The position numbers and the translations under genes were made by a program. Positions 28,420 through 36,581 of a stretch of DNA of 64,000 nt are shown one piece after another. The stretch spans positions 2,728,001 through 2,792,000 of the forward strand of contig NZ_CP119546.1 of assembly GCF_029277985.1 (NCBI RefSeq). The letters are read 5' to 3'. The notes under the pieces are model-generated. The model made no database searches, was not told the origin of the DNA, and saw only the letters and a list, made by a program, of their open reading frames with translations. The stretch's first letter is position 1, and each line of letters starts with the position of its first letter. Source of the stretch: Providencia stuartii. Its GTDB lineage: Bacteria; Pseudomonadota; Gammaproteobacteria; Enterobacterales; Enterobacteriaceae.

Positions 28420-28596
28420 CTACCTCGTCGTTTTTTGTGGTTTTAACTTGGGTTGATAAGGTGTTTTCATTCTCGCCCTTGCTGCTACATGAAGGCAGTC
28501 GATATGACATTGTGAATAGTCACAACCATCATCAGGAAAAGTAGGCCTGTTATCATTCACGCGTAATTCGTGTGTGATAAGATCTTTGATTATCAT
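28420..28596 (-). CDS. Small prophage protein with Cys/His cluster
   Basis: 58 residues: MIIKDLITHELRVNDNRPTF then PDDGCDYSQCHIDCLHVAAR and a basic tail (MKTPYQPKLKPQKTTR). The CDYSQCHIDCLH cluster could bind a metal. It shares an operon with the 62-residue gene that follows. Too short for most gene finders; the compact coupling and normal composition support it. Unrecognised. Confidence 0.5.
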   Translation of the reverse strand: MIIKDLITHELRVNDNRPTFPDDGCDYSQCHIDCLHVAARARMKTPYQPKLKPQKTTR

Positions 28597-28647
28597 GGTC
28601 TGCCTCTAATTTATTGATCAATGGCTTGGTCGAGCCTTGTTAACTGC

Positions 28648-28833
28648 TTAAAATGCGTTTGTGTTTTGTGTTCCTTTTTGAGAGTAAATTCGGTTATTTT
28701 TTCGCCCTTTAAAGGCTAATAGTTCTGCATCTCGTTGGTTTATATTTTTGATATACGAGTTAACCAATTGAGCATAAGCGGTACCGGTTTTACCATCACG
28801 GCTTAATCGTAAAATTATCTCCATCAATTTCAC
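28648..28833 (-). CDS. Small basic prophage protein
   Basis: 61 residues, net positive, beginning MKLMEIILRLSRDGKTGTAY. Predicted helical; could be a small regulator. GGTGAAAT precedes the start. It is upstream of the two other small genes in the same orientation. No family recognised. Confidence 0.45.
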   Translation of the reverse strand: MKLMEIILRLSRDGKTGTAYAQLVNSYIKNINQRDAELLAFKGRKNNRIYSQKGTQNTNAF

Positions 28834-28914
28834 CTAAAATTACCACTATTAATGTAAACATTAATAACGGTTATACTATAGCTGCCAGATAAGCCTGACT
28901 TCATTTTTCAAATA

Positions 28915-29328
28915 CTAAAATAAATGTACTAACTCACTTTTATTTCTAAAAATAATTAACCTCAATAAATAATCAACTAAATAGGCAATGAGTGTTACAA
29001 GAAAAACGAATTGAATTATATAAGAGGTTATAAAAGTATCCGAAAAAATAACGCTAAGCTTCATAGAACTATTTATTACATTATCACTAGAAAGCCAAAC
29101 AACAATGTTAATCCAATATGGAATTAAAAAATAAACAGTTAATCGATATCTTTTACTGATCATTAATGACTTTTTTGATAAAAACACAATAAAAAAACAA
29201 AGCAGCACCAAGTATATAAATAAAGAGTAAGAGATTAATTTTATAGAGGGCATTATTAAACTTGAGTTAACCGAAACAGGATAGAATCGAAAAAAATACT
29301 CATGAACTAATTCAAGATAAAAAAACAA
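28915..29328 (-). CDS. Membrane protein, about three helices
   Basis: 137 residues, strongly hydrophobic with clear helices (ISYSLFIYLVLLCFFIVFLS, YFLIPYWINIVVWLS, IIQFVFLVTLIAYLVDYLL). The very low GC content suggests acquired DNA. Upstream ribosome binding is poor. Function unknown. Confidence 0.45.
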   Translation of the reverse strand: MFFYLELVHEYFFRFYPVSVNSSLIMPSIKLISYSLFIYLVLLCFFIVFLSKKSLMISKRYRLTVYFLIPYWINIVVWLSSDNVINSSMKLSVIFSDTFITSYIIQFVFLVTLIAYLVDYLLRLIIFRNKSELVHLF

Positions 29329-29418
29329 AACACTAAAGAACAGTGAAGCATAAGATATATGCTAATTTTAATTTAGCGTCATTCATAACTTTTAAATATT
29401 CCTGTAATTTATAAAACA

Positions 29419-29977
29419 CTATTTTACAGTGTAGGTCATAAAACCTCTTGTACTTGGAAAATACAATTCAAGTAATTTATGCCTTAACGTCCATGGGTCT
29501 TCACGCATCAGCGAATTCGCTTCAAGTGAGCTAAAGATACCACCACTTTGCTTCAAAATAGTAAACACAGTATCTGAACACATAGCCCATCCAGCCATAC
29601 CATGATCATAAATTAATTCTGTGATTTTTTCAGCTTGCGCCCTAGGTACTGTAAACTCAATCAGTTGAATATCTTCACTATCCCATTTTTGAAATGAAAG
29701 ATAATCATTCCATGTAAACTCAGGATAGCTAAAAAAACTCTCCCGGACTTCTAGGAAGTCGATATGCTTCTATACTACCGAAACAATTATCAGATCCACA
29801 TTTACTATATTCTCCAGAGGGATCATAAAGAAGCGCTTCTTCGCCTTCCCCTACAACTAAACCTGTGTGGCCTATTCCCCAGTTATAATTTATCATCACA
29901 AATATTTTTACTGGATCTTCAATTAAAGAATCTGCGTAGACATTAGGTGAGATAATGAACCTCCCCGCATTCGTAGC
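29419..29977 (-). pseudogene. Papain-fold/NlpC-like toxin domain remnant
   Basis: The reading begins after a stop with no start codon (ANAGRFIISPNVYADSLIED), contains GIGHTGLVVGEG and LLYDPSGEYSKCGS, and breaks at a run of seven T (29731-29737, minus-strand sense). Deleting one T restores SYPEFTWNDYLSFQKWD and, later, GWAMCSDTVFTILKQSGG to the end. His-Gly early (GHTGLVV) and a helix-borne Cys late (AMCSD) is the order of circularly permuted NlpC/P60 (papain-fold) enzymes, often the C-terminal toxins of polymorphic systems. It lacks a start and is frameshifted, so it is a decayed fragment. The family call is inference. Confidence 0.5.
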
Positions 29978-30157
29978 TCACGCTATATCACCAACGAAAC
30001 CAAAGAAAATTATAATTAGTGCCAAAATATCAATTGTAGCACCACTTTTGTAAGTCATGAGTCCGTGGCGCGATACATCGTTAAGACTCAACTTATTGAT
30101 GCTGTAGTTGCACATTATAAAAATGATCAATACACAATGCAGATTTAAGGATTCGTT

Positions 30158-30385
30158 ATGTTAAAAGTTATCTATATTACGGGTTCATTAAAAAAGCGGT
30201 TAGCTGTTTCTGCAACGCTTTTTAAATGTGCGTTTGCTGCTCTATTTGGGGTTTACTCTATCAAAGCGGTAATGTATGGCCTCAAAGAAAAAGAAGACAA
30301 AGAGCAGTATCAAAAAATTGAAAGTTTATGTGACGTTATCGCCAAACGAGATGACGTTAAGCTAACTTACAGAGATTGGAAGTAA
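30158..30385 (+). CDS. Small hypothetical protein
   Basis: 75 residues; one hydrophobic segment (LFKCAFAALFGVYSIKAVMY) flanked by charged stretches, so perhaps an inner-membrane peptide. AAGGATT precedes the ATG. Unrecognised. Confidence 0.5.
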   Translation: MLKVIYITGSLKKRLAVSATLFKCAFAALFGVYSIKAVMYGLKEKEDKEQYQKIESLCDVIAKRDDVKLTYRDWK

Positions 30386-30405
30386 GCCCCTACATGGGGC
30401 TGGTC

Positions 30406-30705
30406 TTAATTGTTGGTAGTTTTATCTGTATTTTTTGTAGGCTTGGTTTTTGCTGGCGGGGATTGTTTTTTCGTTGTTGTTGATGACTTGCTGTTGGCAG
30501 TATTTTGCTTTGTATATCCAGAGCAAGTTTTTTTAGATTTACTTATCGAACCATCGTTACAAACAAACTTTCCATTCTCACAATAATTTACCCCTCCCTT
30601 ACTGCCAGAACAGGGGTAATTTCTTGCATTAGCTGAATTTGTTAAAGAAATGAACATCACTAAAACTGCGGAAATGCCTATAACAAACTTTTTCACTACT
30701 CGCAT
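30406..30705 (-). CDS. Exported Cys-rich, Lys/Thr-tailed protein
   Basis: 99 residues with a signal peptide (VKKFVIGISAVLVMFISLTN, cleavage after NARN). A compact four-cysteine core follows (YPCSGSKGGVNYCENGKFVC then NDGSISKSKKTC), typical of small disulfide-bonded YdcA-type proteins seen in prophages and plasmids. The tail is low-complexity Ser/Thr/Lys/Pro, probably wall-associated or disordered. Similar proteins occur widely in Enterobacterales without a known function. Confidence 0.65.
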   Translation of the reverse strand: MRVVKKFVIGISAVLVMFISLTNSANARNYPCSGSKGGVNYCENGKFVCNDGSISKSKKTCSGYTKQNTANSKSSTTTKKQSPPAKTKPTKNTDKTTNN

Positions 30706-30904
30706 CCTATTTATAAAATTTATTGAACAGTGACTATAATCAATATTTACGTTAAGTCTACTTGGAGCGAATGTTTTTTATCTGAAGAACGTGACAAATA
30801 TCACTGTTATGAAGAATGACTATTATGAAGAAAGGATACTGTAATTATAAACAGTGCCGCCATTCCGCTGCCACTTTTGATTTTCGGTGACAAATTCCAT
30901 ATGC

Positions 30905-30934
30905 AAAAAAGCCACCTTAAAGGTGGCTTCTTTC
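30905..30934. terminator. Terminator hairpin near satellite left end
   Basis: GCCACCTT and AAGGTGGC pair around one base, with AAAAAA before and TTCTTTC after. It lies about 40 bp outside the proposed left attachment site. A degenerate relative is found at about 17605. Confidence 0.7.
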
Positions 30935-30972
30935 TTTCCCTAACCCGTTGTTGTTCAACGCGGTTTTTATTT

Positions 30973-30989
30973 GGTGCCAGGGCGGGACT
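30973..30989. repeat. Candidate left attachment site of the satellite
   Basis: GGTGCCAGGGCGGGACT matches GGTGCCCAGGGCGGGACT at the tRNA-Leu 3' end (52516-52533), same orientation, with one base missing. Direct repeats of a tRNA 3' end at both borders are the normal sign of P4-family integration. The match is short and I have no second marker for this border. Confidence 0.5.
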
Positions 30990-31088
30990 AGCAAATACTT
31001 ACAACACGATGATTTTTAATAACTTTATTTTTCAACATAGCTTTAGTGCCCCTTTTTATGCCCCCACCTGTATTTTTATGGCTTTCTT

Positions 31089-31283
31089 ATGAGCAAAATT
31101 ATCGTCTCATTATACTATGATAGAATTTATTGCCAACATTGCAAAAATATCATCAATGGGAGTTTCATTGCAGATAACGAAACACCAACCAGAAATAACC
31201 CTACTCGTGTTTTTCACGACTCCGTTTCAAACGGAACTATAGCAACCGAAAAATATTTTTCATCTGATAAGTGTAACTCTTAA
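31089..31283 (+). CDS. Doubtful small protein
   Basis: 64 residues with CQHCKN near the start and a final KCNS. There is no convincing ribosome binding site and no recognised family. It would be the first gene inside the satellite from the left. It may be a chance frame. Confidence 0.25.
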   Translation: MSKIIVSLYYDRIYCQHCKNIINGSFIADNETPTRNNPTRVFHDSVSNGTIATEKYFSSDKCNS

Positions 31284-31554
31284 AGAGTTCTAGTTAATTT
31301 GCGTTCCTCAATATGAGGTGTACAAAATAGAGCTAGATAGGCTACCCACAAATAGTAGGTAGGTTTAAACTGCCCCGATAATTTCGGGTTAGCTGAACCA
31401 CATATCTTTAAGAGTTTTAGTTGTGAGCTAGTCTAATAATATTGGGTTAGTTTAAAGAGGAGAAATAGCCTGTTTACCGTGAGCTATAAGGCTAAAATTT
31501 CAAGGGCGAATAAATACAGAGAAATACGTCATTAGATCAACAAAAAACACCTTA

Positions 31555-31800
31555 TAATGTTGACGTTACGTTGACGTATGTTTTTTATCATAATTATCGC
31601 GTAAGCATTGATACAGCTAGCTTTAGTACACATTTAGTTATGATCAATTCAGACTTATAGAAAAATATTTATATAAGGGTGATATTTCGATAACGTCAAG
31701 CATATAGGCAAGCCCACCAGCGTAATGTCAACGATTTCTAAGACTTTAGATCAACGTAACGTCAAAATTGATGTGGCTAATGTCAATATTAATACTAACT
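31555..31800. promoter_or_regulatory. Paired half-sites, block 1
   Basis: Variants of one word in both orientations: GTTGACGT twice, 11 bp apart (31559 and 31570), then inverted forms AACGTCAA, AATGTCAACG, TAACGTCAAA and AATGTCAATA between 31695 and 31790. Immediately downstream (on the minus strand) of the small OB-like gene. No gene fits here. It appears to be the first block of the mosaic described under findings. Confidence 0.55.
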
Positions 31801-31804
31801 TTTA

Positions 31805-32092
31805 CTAACCAGTAACTATCTGCGCCCCTGTTAGCTGATAACCATTAAACCATTCATAACGACCTATAGCGGTTACTTTGTTTCCTTTCTGGCAGGTCAT
31901 TAGCTCCAGCGCGTTAATATCGAATGCCACTATCTTTAATGGGTACGGGCTACGCTTGTCACTCTCAGCCTGAATAGTCATTGTGGCCATAACTTTACCT
32001 GTGGCTGTTTTGACTCGTTCAGGGGCTTTTATTACCGTTCCTGATGTGGTGATCCTGATTGATTTTGCTTTTCTCATTTCTGGTTTATTCAT
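31805..32092 (-). CDS. Small OB-fold-like protein
   Basis: 95 residues starting MNKPEMRKAKSIRITTSGTV. The beta-rich pattern (VIKAPERVKTATGKVMATMT; KGNKVTAIGRYEWFNGYQLT) resembles single-stranded DNA-binding OB folds, including a typical V-T-A-x-G-x-Y strand. It is shorter than SSB and lacks its acidic tail. The start is placed at the internal ATG because the preceding frame lies in non-coding repeats. Plausible role: replication accessory protein of the satellite. Identity is tentative. Confidence 0.5.
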   Translation of the reverse strand: MNKPEMRKAKSIRITTSGTVIKAPERVKTATGKVMATMTIQAESDKRSPYPLKIVAFDINALELMTCQKGNKVTAIGRYEWFNGYQLTGAQIVTG

Positions 32093-32204
32093 CTTGATAT
32101 CATCACAATATAAGCTAGGGGTTAAAATATAATGCCAGTGGGACTCTGGAAGATCGGATAATAATTCCAATTTCTAGGGGTGATCTAAACGTTAATTTAT
32201 CCAT

Positions 32205-32860
32205 GATGATACGGGATAATCCCGTATGTATCTATAAGCTATTGATTATGCTTAATTCCGTTAAATCGACGGAATCAAAATATAACTGATTGATAACGCT
32301 TAATTCTGTCACAAAACCAGATTAACGCTCATTGGTCATCGTTTCAGTAACCAATGGTAATAGGTGGCAACGCATTGTTTTTATTACAAGTGGTCACAGT
32401 GACCTCTCGACTTGCCACAACTCATTGATATAACTACAAACGGTCAATTTGACCATCTGAAACCTTGGCGTAACCTTAGTGTAAGTTTCCATTTGCTAAA
32501 GTCCGTTTTCACTGGAAACTATTGTGGAAACCTCCCCGTAACATCCCCGTTTAACTTTGTCGTGGTTCGTTATTGCCGCTACCTATCTTTCCCTCATTAG
32601 TGAGGGCAACATCAATTTTAAAATAATGCGCTAACGTTTATTTTGGTTCCCTCGCCAATGAGGGTAGCATAGTTTAAGTTGTTGATTTCATGGGTAACAT
32701 ATATTTGCATCACGGTAACTTATTGATATTTATTCAGAGTGCTTATTTGCATTGTGGGATTAATCACCATCGGCAACCATTCCTGAGTGGTTACTTTTAG
32801 TGGTTACCAGAGTGGTTACTTTTATCTCGTGGCCATTATTAGAACATTGCCAGCCAGTAA
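32205..32860. promoter_or_regulatory. Paired half-sites, block 2: changing palindromes
   Basis: A run of short, different palindromes or direct repeats with no gene: TACGGGATaATCCCGTA (32210-32226), ATTCCGT/ACGGAAT (32255-32275), CATTGGT/ACCAATG (32330-32356), GGTCACaGTGACC (32392-32404), GGTCAAtTTGACC (32442-32454), AGTTTCCA/TGGAAACT (32484-32520), CCCTCAttagTGAGGG (32591-32606), CCCTC/GAGGG (32649-32664) and GTGGTTAC three times (32787, 32800, 32812). The half-site differs in almost every pair. None resembles a terminator with a T-run. Confidence 0.75.
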
Positions 32861-32868
32861 GGAATCTC

Positions 32869-33069
32869 TCACTTGGTAGGCGTTCGCTTTGGTGCTGGCT
32901 TCGCCCATTTGTAGGTAGGTGCGGTCATTCTCCGCCTGTGCCGTTCTTTAGCCTGTATGGTCTGCGCTACACCTGTTCTAATCGCTAACATATCGCGTCC
33001 GTTGAGTGATTGTCCTTGCTGGTGGGCTAACTCCATCATAACGGCTTCTATTGCTTCACGTTGTAACAT
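32869..33069 (-). CDS. Small basic protein
   Basis: 66 residues, MLQREAIEAVMMELAHQQGQ then a basic tail (AKERHRRRMTAPTYKWAKPA). AGGTATAG lies before the ATG. It sits as an island between two repeat blocks. The highly basic tail could bind the nearby DNA or RNA, but this is only a suggestion. Family unknown. Confidence 0.5.
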   Translation of the reverse strand: MLQREAIEAVMMELAHQQGQSLNGRDMLAIRTGVAQTIQAKERHRRRMTAPTYKWAKPAPKRTPTK

Positions 33070-34025
33070 GGCTATACCTCAAAGGTGGTGTGATTATCGC
33101 TATACCTTAATTGTGCTGGATTGGAACAATCAAAGCCTATCAATCCACTAGCATAAAACATGCTGTTTTGCTGGCAACCAGAGTGGCAACCGTCAAAATG
33201 GCAACCAAGTTAAATCCGTCAAGACTAGTCCAAACTTATTACCCTTGTTTTGCTGCGTACCATTCTGCGTACTTTTACACAACATCATGATTTTATTTGA
33301 TTATAACGAATCGTTAGAATTAAGCACGTACCTACTGCGTACCTATTTTATTTTGGACGGGGCTTATAAATTTATTTGACACGATGTCAGGTTTTGTCAG
33401 GTTCTCATGTCTGGTTTTGTCTGGTTCTGATGTCAACAATTGTCAACATTCAGCGGATAGAGTATCCACTAAAATATAGCCTTTTCGGTGGATACCAAAG
33501 CGGATACCTTACAATCATTATAGCAACACCATAGTACCACCGTGGTTTATATTAGTACCATTTCGGTACGTTATTACCGCGATTCTTTTTGATATCAAAA
33601 TAACTACACCGTGTTTTTTTTGGATGATTAGCTGTACAGGCTAATACTTAGCTACTTTGGCTAAAGGCACTAATTTGTGGTTTTGATATGAGAGCTTCAT
33701 TTCAAGCCGTCCTTAGTATCAAGGGTAGCATTTCAACTGTCACCCTTTCCGACTATGGCCATAATCACAATCGTTACCTCTCCTCAATTTTGAGGGCATT
33801 GTTTCTATTGATAAATACAGGCTCAAAAATGAGCCGATTGATTCTATTGATAAAATTATACTGCGCTCAAATTTGAGCTTTGCCATGTATTCAGTCAGTT
33901 ACAAGGCGCAATAATACGCTTTGCTTGTTTTACAGTAAGTTACCCTAACTTTAAGTTATGGATTTATCCGTTAAATCCACCAGCAATTTTACATTTTCTA
34001 ACCTGTATAACAGTGTTATACGCTG
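33070..34025. promoter_or_regulatory. Paired half-sites, block 3: changing repeats
   Basis: Nearly 1 kb without a gene. TGGCAACC occurs at 33172, 33184 and 33199. Three successive pairs lie at an exact 23-bp period, each with 10-bp internal spacing: TGTCAGGTT (33385, 33395), TGTCTGGTT (33408, 33418) and TGTCAACA (33431, 33441). Next come GGATAgagTATCC, GTGGATACC/GCGGATACC 12 bp apart, ACCACcGTGGT, GTACC/GGTAC, ATTAGC/GCTAAT (33627-33645), TATGGCCATA, CCTCAAttTTGAGG (33782-33795), GGCTCAaaaaTGAGCC (33820-33835), GCTCAAATTTGAGC (33865-33878), TAACTTtAAGTTA, GGATTT/AAATCC and GTATAACagtGTTATAC (34005-34021). The last is 45 bp before a ribbon-helix-helix gene and may be its operator. Confidence 0.75.
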
Positions 34026-34065
34026 ATATAATAAGCACTCACTGAATTAATAACGGACTATTATC

Positions 34066-34491
34066 ATGAGTAAATCTAATCTTATTGCCTTCCGCCTACC
34101 TGCTGAACTGCAAGCCCTGTTTAATGATGCTGTATCGAACTCTGGCAGCGATAAAACAGCGTGGATAGTCTCAGCTATCAAAGAGAAGTTAAACCGCCCA
34201 GACAGTAATCCTGATGCTCGTATGCTGTCGCTGGTGGAACGCCTAGAATCGTCTGTGGCATCTTTGATTGCTGGTAAGGCAGATATCCCACCGTATACCT
34301 ATAATGAGTCTGCTGTCGTTTCTGTGGTTAATTTGGTGCTGTCAGAGGGTATAGATAACGGTCGCATTATCGCTGAGCGAATTAACGAGGCTGGATATCA
34401 AACTAAAGGCGGTAAAGCGTGGGATAAGGATATTTATTCAGCGTGGAAGCGTCACAAGGATATAGCAGGAAAACTACAAGTTGGGCGTTAA
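34066..34491 (+). CDS. Ribbon-helix-helix DNA-binding protein
   Basis: 141 residues. The N-terminal 45 (KSNLIAFRLPAELQALFNDA, then SDKTAWIVSAIKEKL) form an Arc/CopG-type ribbon-helix-helix. The C-terminal part (IIAERINEAGYQTKGGKAWD then KDIYSAWKRH) resembles the helix-turn-helix 'recombinase' segment found in serine recombinases and some regulators. It would bind DNA through two modules. Its promoter holds a 17-bp palindrome (34005-34021), suggesting autoregulation. The stop codon overlaps the convergent Abi gene by four bases. Confidence 0.7.
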   Translation: MSKSNLIAFRLPAELQALFNDAVSNSGSDKTAWIVSAIKEKLNRPDSNPDARMLSLVERLESSVASLIAGKADIPPYTYNESAVVSVVNLVLSEGIDNGRIIAERINEAGYQTKGGKAWDKDIYSAWKRHKDIAGKLQVGR

Positions 34492-35462
34492 GATATATTA
34501 TCCTCATTGCTTGCAGTAATAAATCCTAAATCAGCGCCAAATGCTTCCCGAGGGAATCCTCTAGAAGATAATCCCATATGATTAAAGCTACATCCTGGCA
34601 TGTTCGGTTTAGAGTCTATAAGGTCAGCAACTTGTCGAAGCCAATTTGAGTTTGGCGCAATGCGTTTAACTAAATACCAGATTACACAAACTAGTCCATA
34701 GATTCGTTCTTTTTGGAGACTGGTAGAGATCAGTGAATCAAAATAAGCTATTTGCGGAATCATTAAAGGCACATATTTACGATTCCATATTCTCGAATGA
34801 TGTGCGCATCTATTTCGTAATATATTAAGTCCATTCAGCCAATTAGCAAATAGCCGTGTGTTATTTATACCGAATCGACGAGTGATTTTCTTTTGTAAGT
34901 TACCATTGAGCATTGAGTAATATTTCGACATTTGCCCAAAATCCCATGTTTCAACCGCAACCCAAAATGGAATTTCCTTTTTTTGTTCAATATGCCAATG
35001 AATACACTCATCTCTACTAGCTTTTATTTTTCCATCAAGAGCTGTTAGCCATTGAACAAATTTATTATTTGCCTCAGAAGTAAATCGAGGATTCATAAAG
35101 GAGGTTTTACGGTACGCAAGAGGATCTAATCGGCCTATTTCATGTGCGACAACTGACCTAATATGTATTTCTATACGCTCTAAGGCATCTAGCATTAATA
35201 GGCGAAGCTTTTTATCAAACAAATAGAGGTCATAAGCGCTTTCAAACGTTGTTCCTGATAGAAACTGATCTGTTCTGCGTGAAAGGCCATCATCACCAGT
35301 AACAATTATTCTAGCTGTATACCAAAAACCTGATAGCCGATAATAACCAACTTGAGTTAATTTTTTTATTGCTCGATCATGATCAGAAATCTGCATTCCC
35401 CTTTCAAGTAAAAGGCTTAATTGCTCGGCATATTCCTTATGTGGTTTTGCAGCTATCATCAT
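34488..35462 (-). CDS. Abi_2 family abortive-infection protein
   Basis: 324 residues. KPHKEYAEQLSLLLERGMQI, LTQVGYYRLSGFWYTARI, LRLLMLDALERIEIHIRSVV and ILRNRCAHHSRIWNR match Abi_2 (AbiD/AbiF type), whose members abort infection by certain phages. The conserved RNxxAHHxR near residue 236 is the HEPN-type RxxxxH site, suggesting a ribonuclease. Carrying an anti-phage gene beside its variable end is common in P4-like satellites. Intact; runs against the ribbon-helix-helix gene and may need its own promoter in the region at 35.5-35.9 kb. Confidence 0.88.
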   Translation of the reverse strand: MMIAAKPHKEYAEQLSLLLERGMQISDHDRAIKKLTQVGYYRLSGFWYTARIIVTGDDGLSRRTDQFLSGTTFESAYDLYLFDKKLRLLMLDALERIEIHIRSVVAHEIGRLDPLAYRKTSFMNPRFTSEANNKFVQWLTALDGKIKASRDECIHWHIEQKKEIPFWVAVETWDFGQMSKYYSMLNGNLQKKITRRFGINNTRLFANWLNGLNILRNRCAHHSRIWNRKYVPLMIPQIAYFDSLISTSLQKERIYGLVCVIWYLVKRIAPNSNWLRQVADLIDSKPNMPGCSFNHMGLSSRGFPREAFGADLGFITASNEDNIS

Positions 35463-35894
35463 GATTTATTTATTTTTATCTGAGCCATAAAATAGAAGGC
35501 CCGACCATGAGACTCACAAAGCATTTAAGCATGGAGAAACAGAGGATCGGGCTCAGTTGAGATAAAATTTACTACATAAACTGAATAAGTCAATAGAAGC
35601 TACAACACTAGCTTTACCTTAATCCAACTTTCACATACATAAAATTCAATATATAGATGACTTGAACAAATATACACACCACATATAGTTTAATCGGGAT
35701 TACCTATTAATGCACAAGAAAAATTATTTATCTGCATATCGTGATATTAGTCGCAAACAAAAATTTAATTGTGCTTGTTATACTTAATATTAAACAGAGC
35801 GATATGATACGCCATTTTTTTGTAGTGATATGCACAATTCACCTCGACATATCTATACATCTCAAGCCACCAGCAATGACTAAATTTTACTGAG
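35463..35894. other. Upstream region of the Abi gene
   Basis: No supportable gene. A minus-strand frame at 35765-35998 overlaps the next repeat block and lacks a ribosome binding site. The Abi promoter is expected in the first 150 bases. Confidence 0.45.
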
Positions 35895-36105
35895 TTCAAC
35901 CTGTAGTTTTCTGTAGTAGCAACTCTAGTTTTCCCTAGTAGTAAAATATCAATAGCGTGATGTTTCGTGAGGTGGTACAGCCTGAAATACGTTATCAAAT
36001 GTTATCATCTGAATGTTTACAATTGTTAACATCCGACCAGTAATAATCTTAGGATTTCTTAAGATTTTGGCATTAGAAAAACGTTAAGAATTGTTAAGAT
36101 TTAAT
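35895..36105. promoter_or_regulatory. Paired half-sites, block 4, 10-bp spacing
   Basis: Six successive pairs, each repeated exactly 10 bp apart and each with a different word: CTGTAG (35901, 35911), CTCTAG/CCCTAG (35923, 35933), CGTGA (35956, 35966), GTTATC (35991, 36001), TGTTTAC/TGTTAAC (36014, 36024), TCTTAGG/TCTTAAG (36047, 36057) and GTTAAGA (36083, 36093). The pair-to-pair distance is often 22-24 bp. One helical turn between half-sites fits side-by-side protein dimers on one DNA face. Confidence 0.75.
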
Positions 36106-36129
36106 GTCTATATTTGTCGCTAATTCAAC

Positions 36130-36300
36130 CCTTTTTATGGACTTCGAAAACTCTTGCTACGATGTCCGAAAACTAACCGCTAACGTGTCCGATAATTCCG
36201 TCTAGCGTGTGTAAAAACTCCCGTCCTACGATGTGTAAAAACTATCTAACTGCTTTTGTTAACGTGCCCGAAAATCATCATTCATAACGTGTCACTAAAT
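36130..36300. repeat. Iteron-like repeats, (A)CGTGTCCGAAAA
   Basis: Six or seven degenerate direct copies: GATGTCCGAAAACT, ACGTGTCCGATAA, GCGTGTGTAAAAACT, CGATGTGTAAAAACT, ACGTGCCCGAAAAT and ACGTGTCACTAAAT, roughly every 22-34 bp. They lie just downstream (minus sense) of a ribbon-helix-helix gene and are spaced like two or three helical turns. They could be regulator sites or a secondary origin element. Confidence 0.6.
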
Positions 36301-36350
36301 CGTCAAAGATTTACAGTCTTGTGCGTGTGCGCATACTGCTCCGTTAATCA

Positions 36351-36542
36351 TCAAAGTTCACGCTGTAGCTTCTCAATAATTGCTTGCCTCACAAACTCCG
36401 CACGATTGCCCCTAGTCACTCTATCGGCTCTAATGTGAATATCTACCATGTCAATGACTGACTGCTCACACGTCACGATTAGGCGCGTTGTAGGCACATC
36501 ATTAAAATAACGGTTAGTTTTCTTCTTGATTGTTTTCTGCAT
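36351..36542 (-). CDS. Ribbon-helix-helix protein
   Basis: 63 residues; TTRLIVTCEQSVIDMVDIHI then RADRVTRGNRAEFVRQAIIE is a clear CopG/MetJ-like ribbon-helix-helix. Likely a small repressor; the adjacent iteron-like array is a natural target. Located at the end of the tape measure transcript. Confidence 0.68.
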   Translation of the reverse strand: MQKTIKKKTNRYFNDVPTTRLIVTCEQSVIDMVDIHIRADRVTRGNRAEFVRQAIIEKLQREL

Positions 36543-36581
36543 ATTTGCCCCTCGCGCGTACTGGTATCTAAATCATCAAAG

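Noticed and set aside
32205..34025. Integron attC array or retron-like structures
   Set aside because: The palindromes lack the GTTRRRY/RYYYAAC core sites, are not separated by gene cassettes, and there is no integron integrase or reverse transcriptase.
32205..34025. A fourth CRISPR-like array
   Set aside because: There is no constant repeat and spacing is irregular; the half-sites themselves change.
35765..35998. 77-codon minus-strand frame upstream of the Abi gene
   Set aside because: It overlaps the paired half-site block and has no Shine-Dalgarno sequence or recognisable domain.
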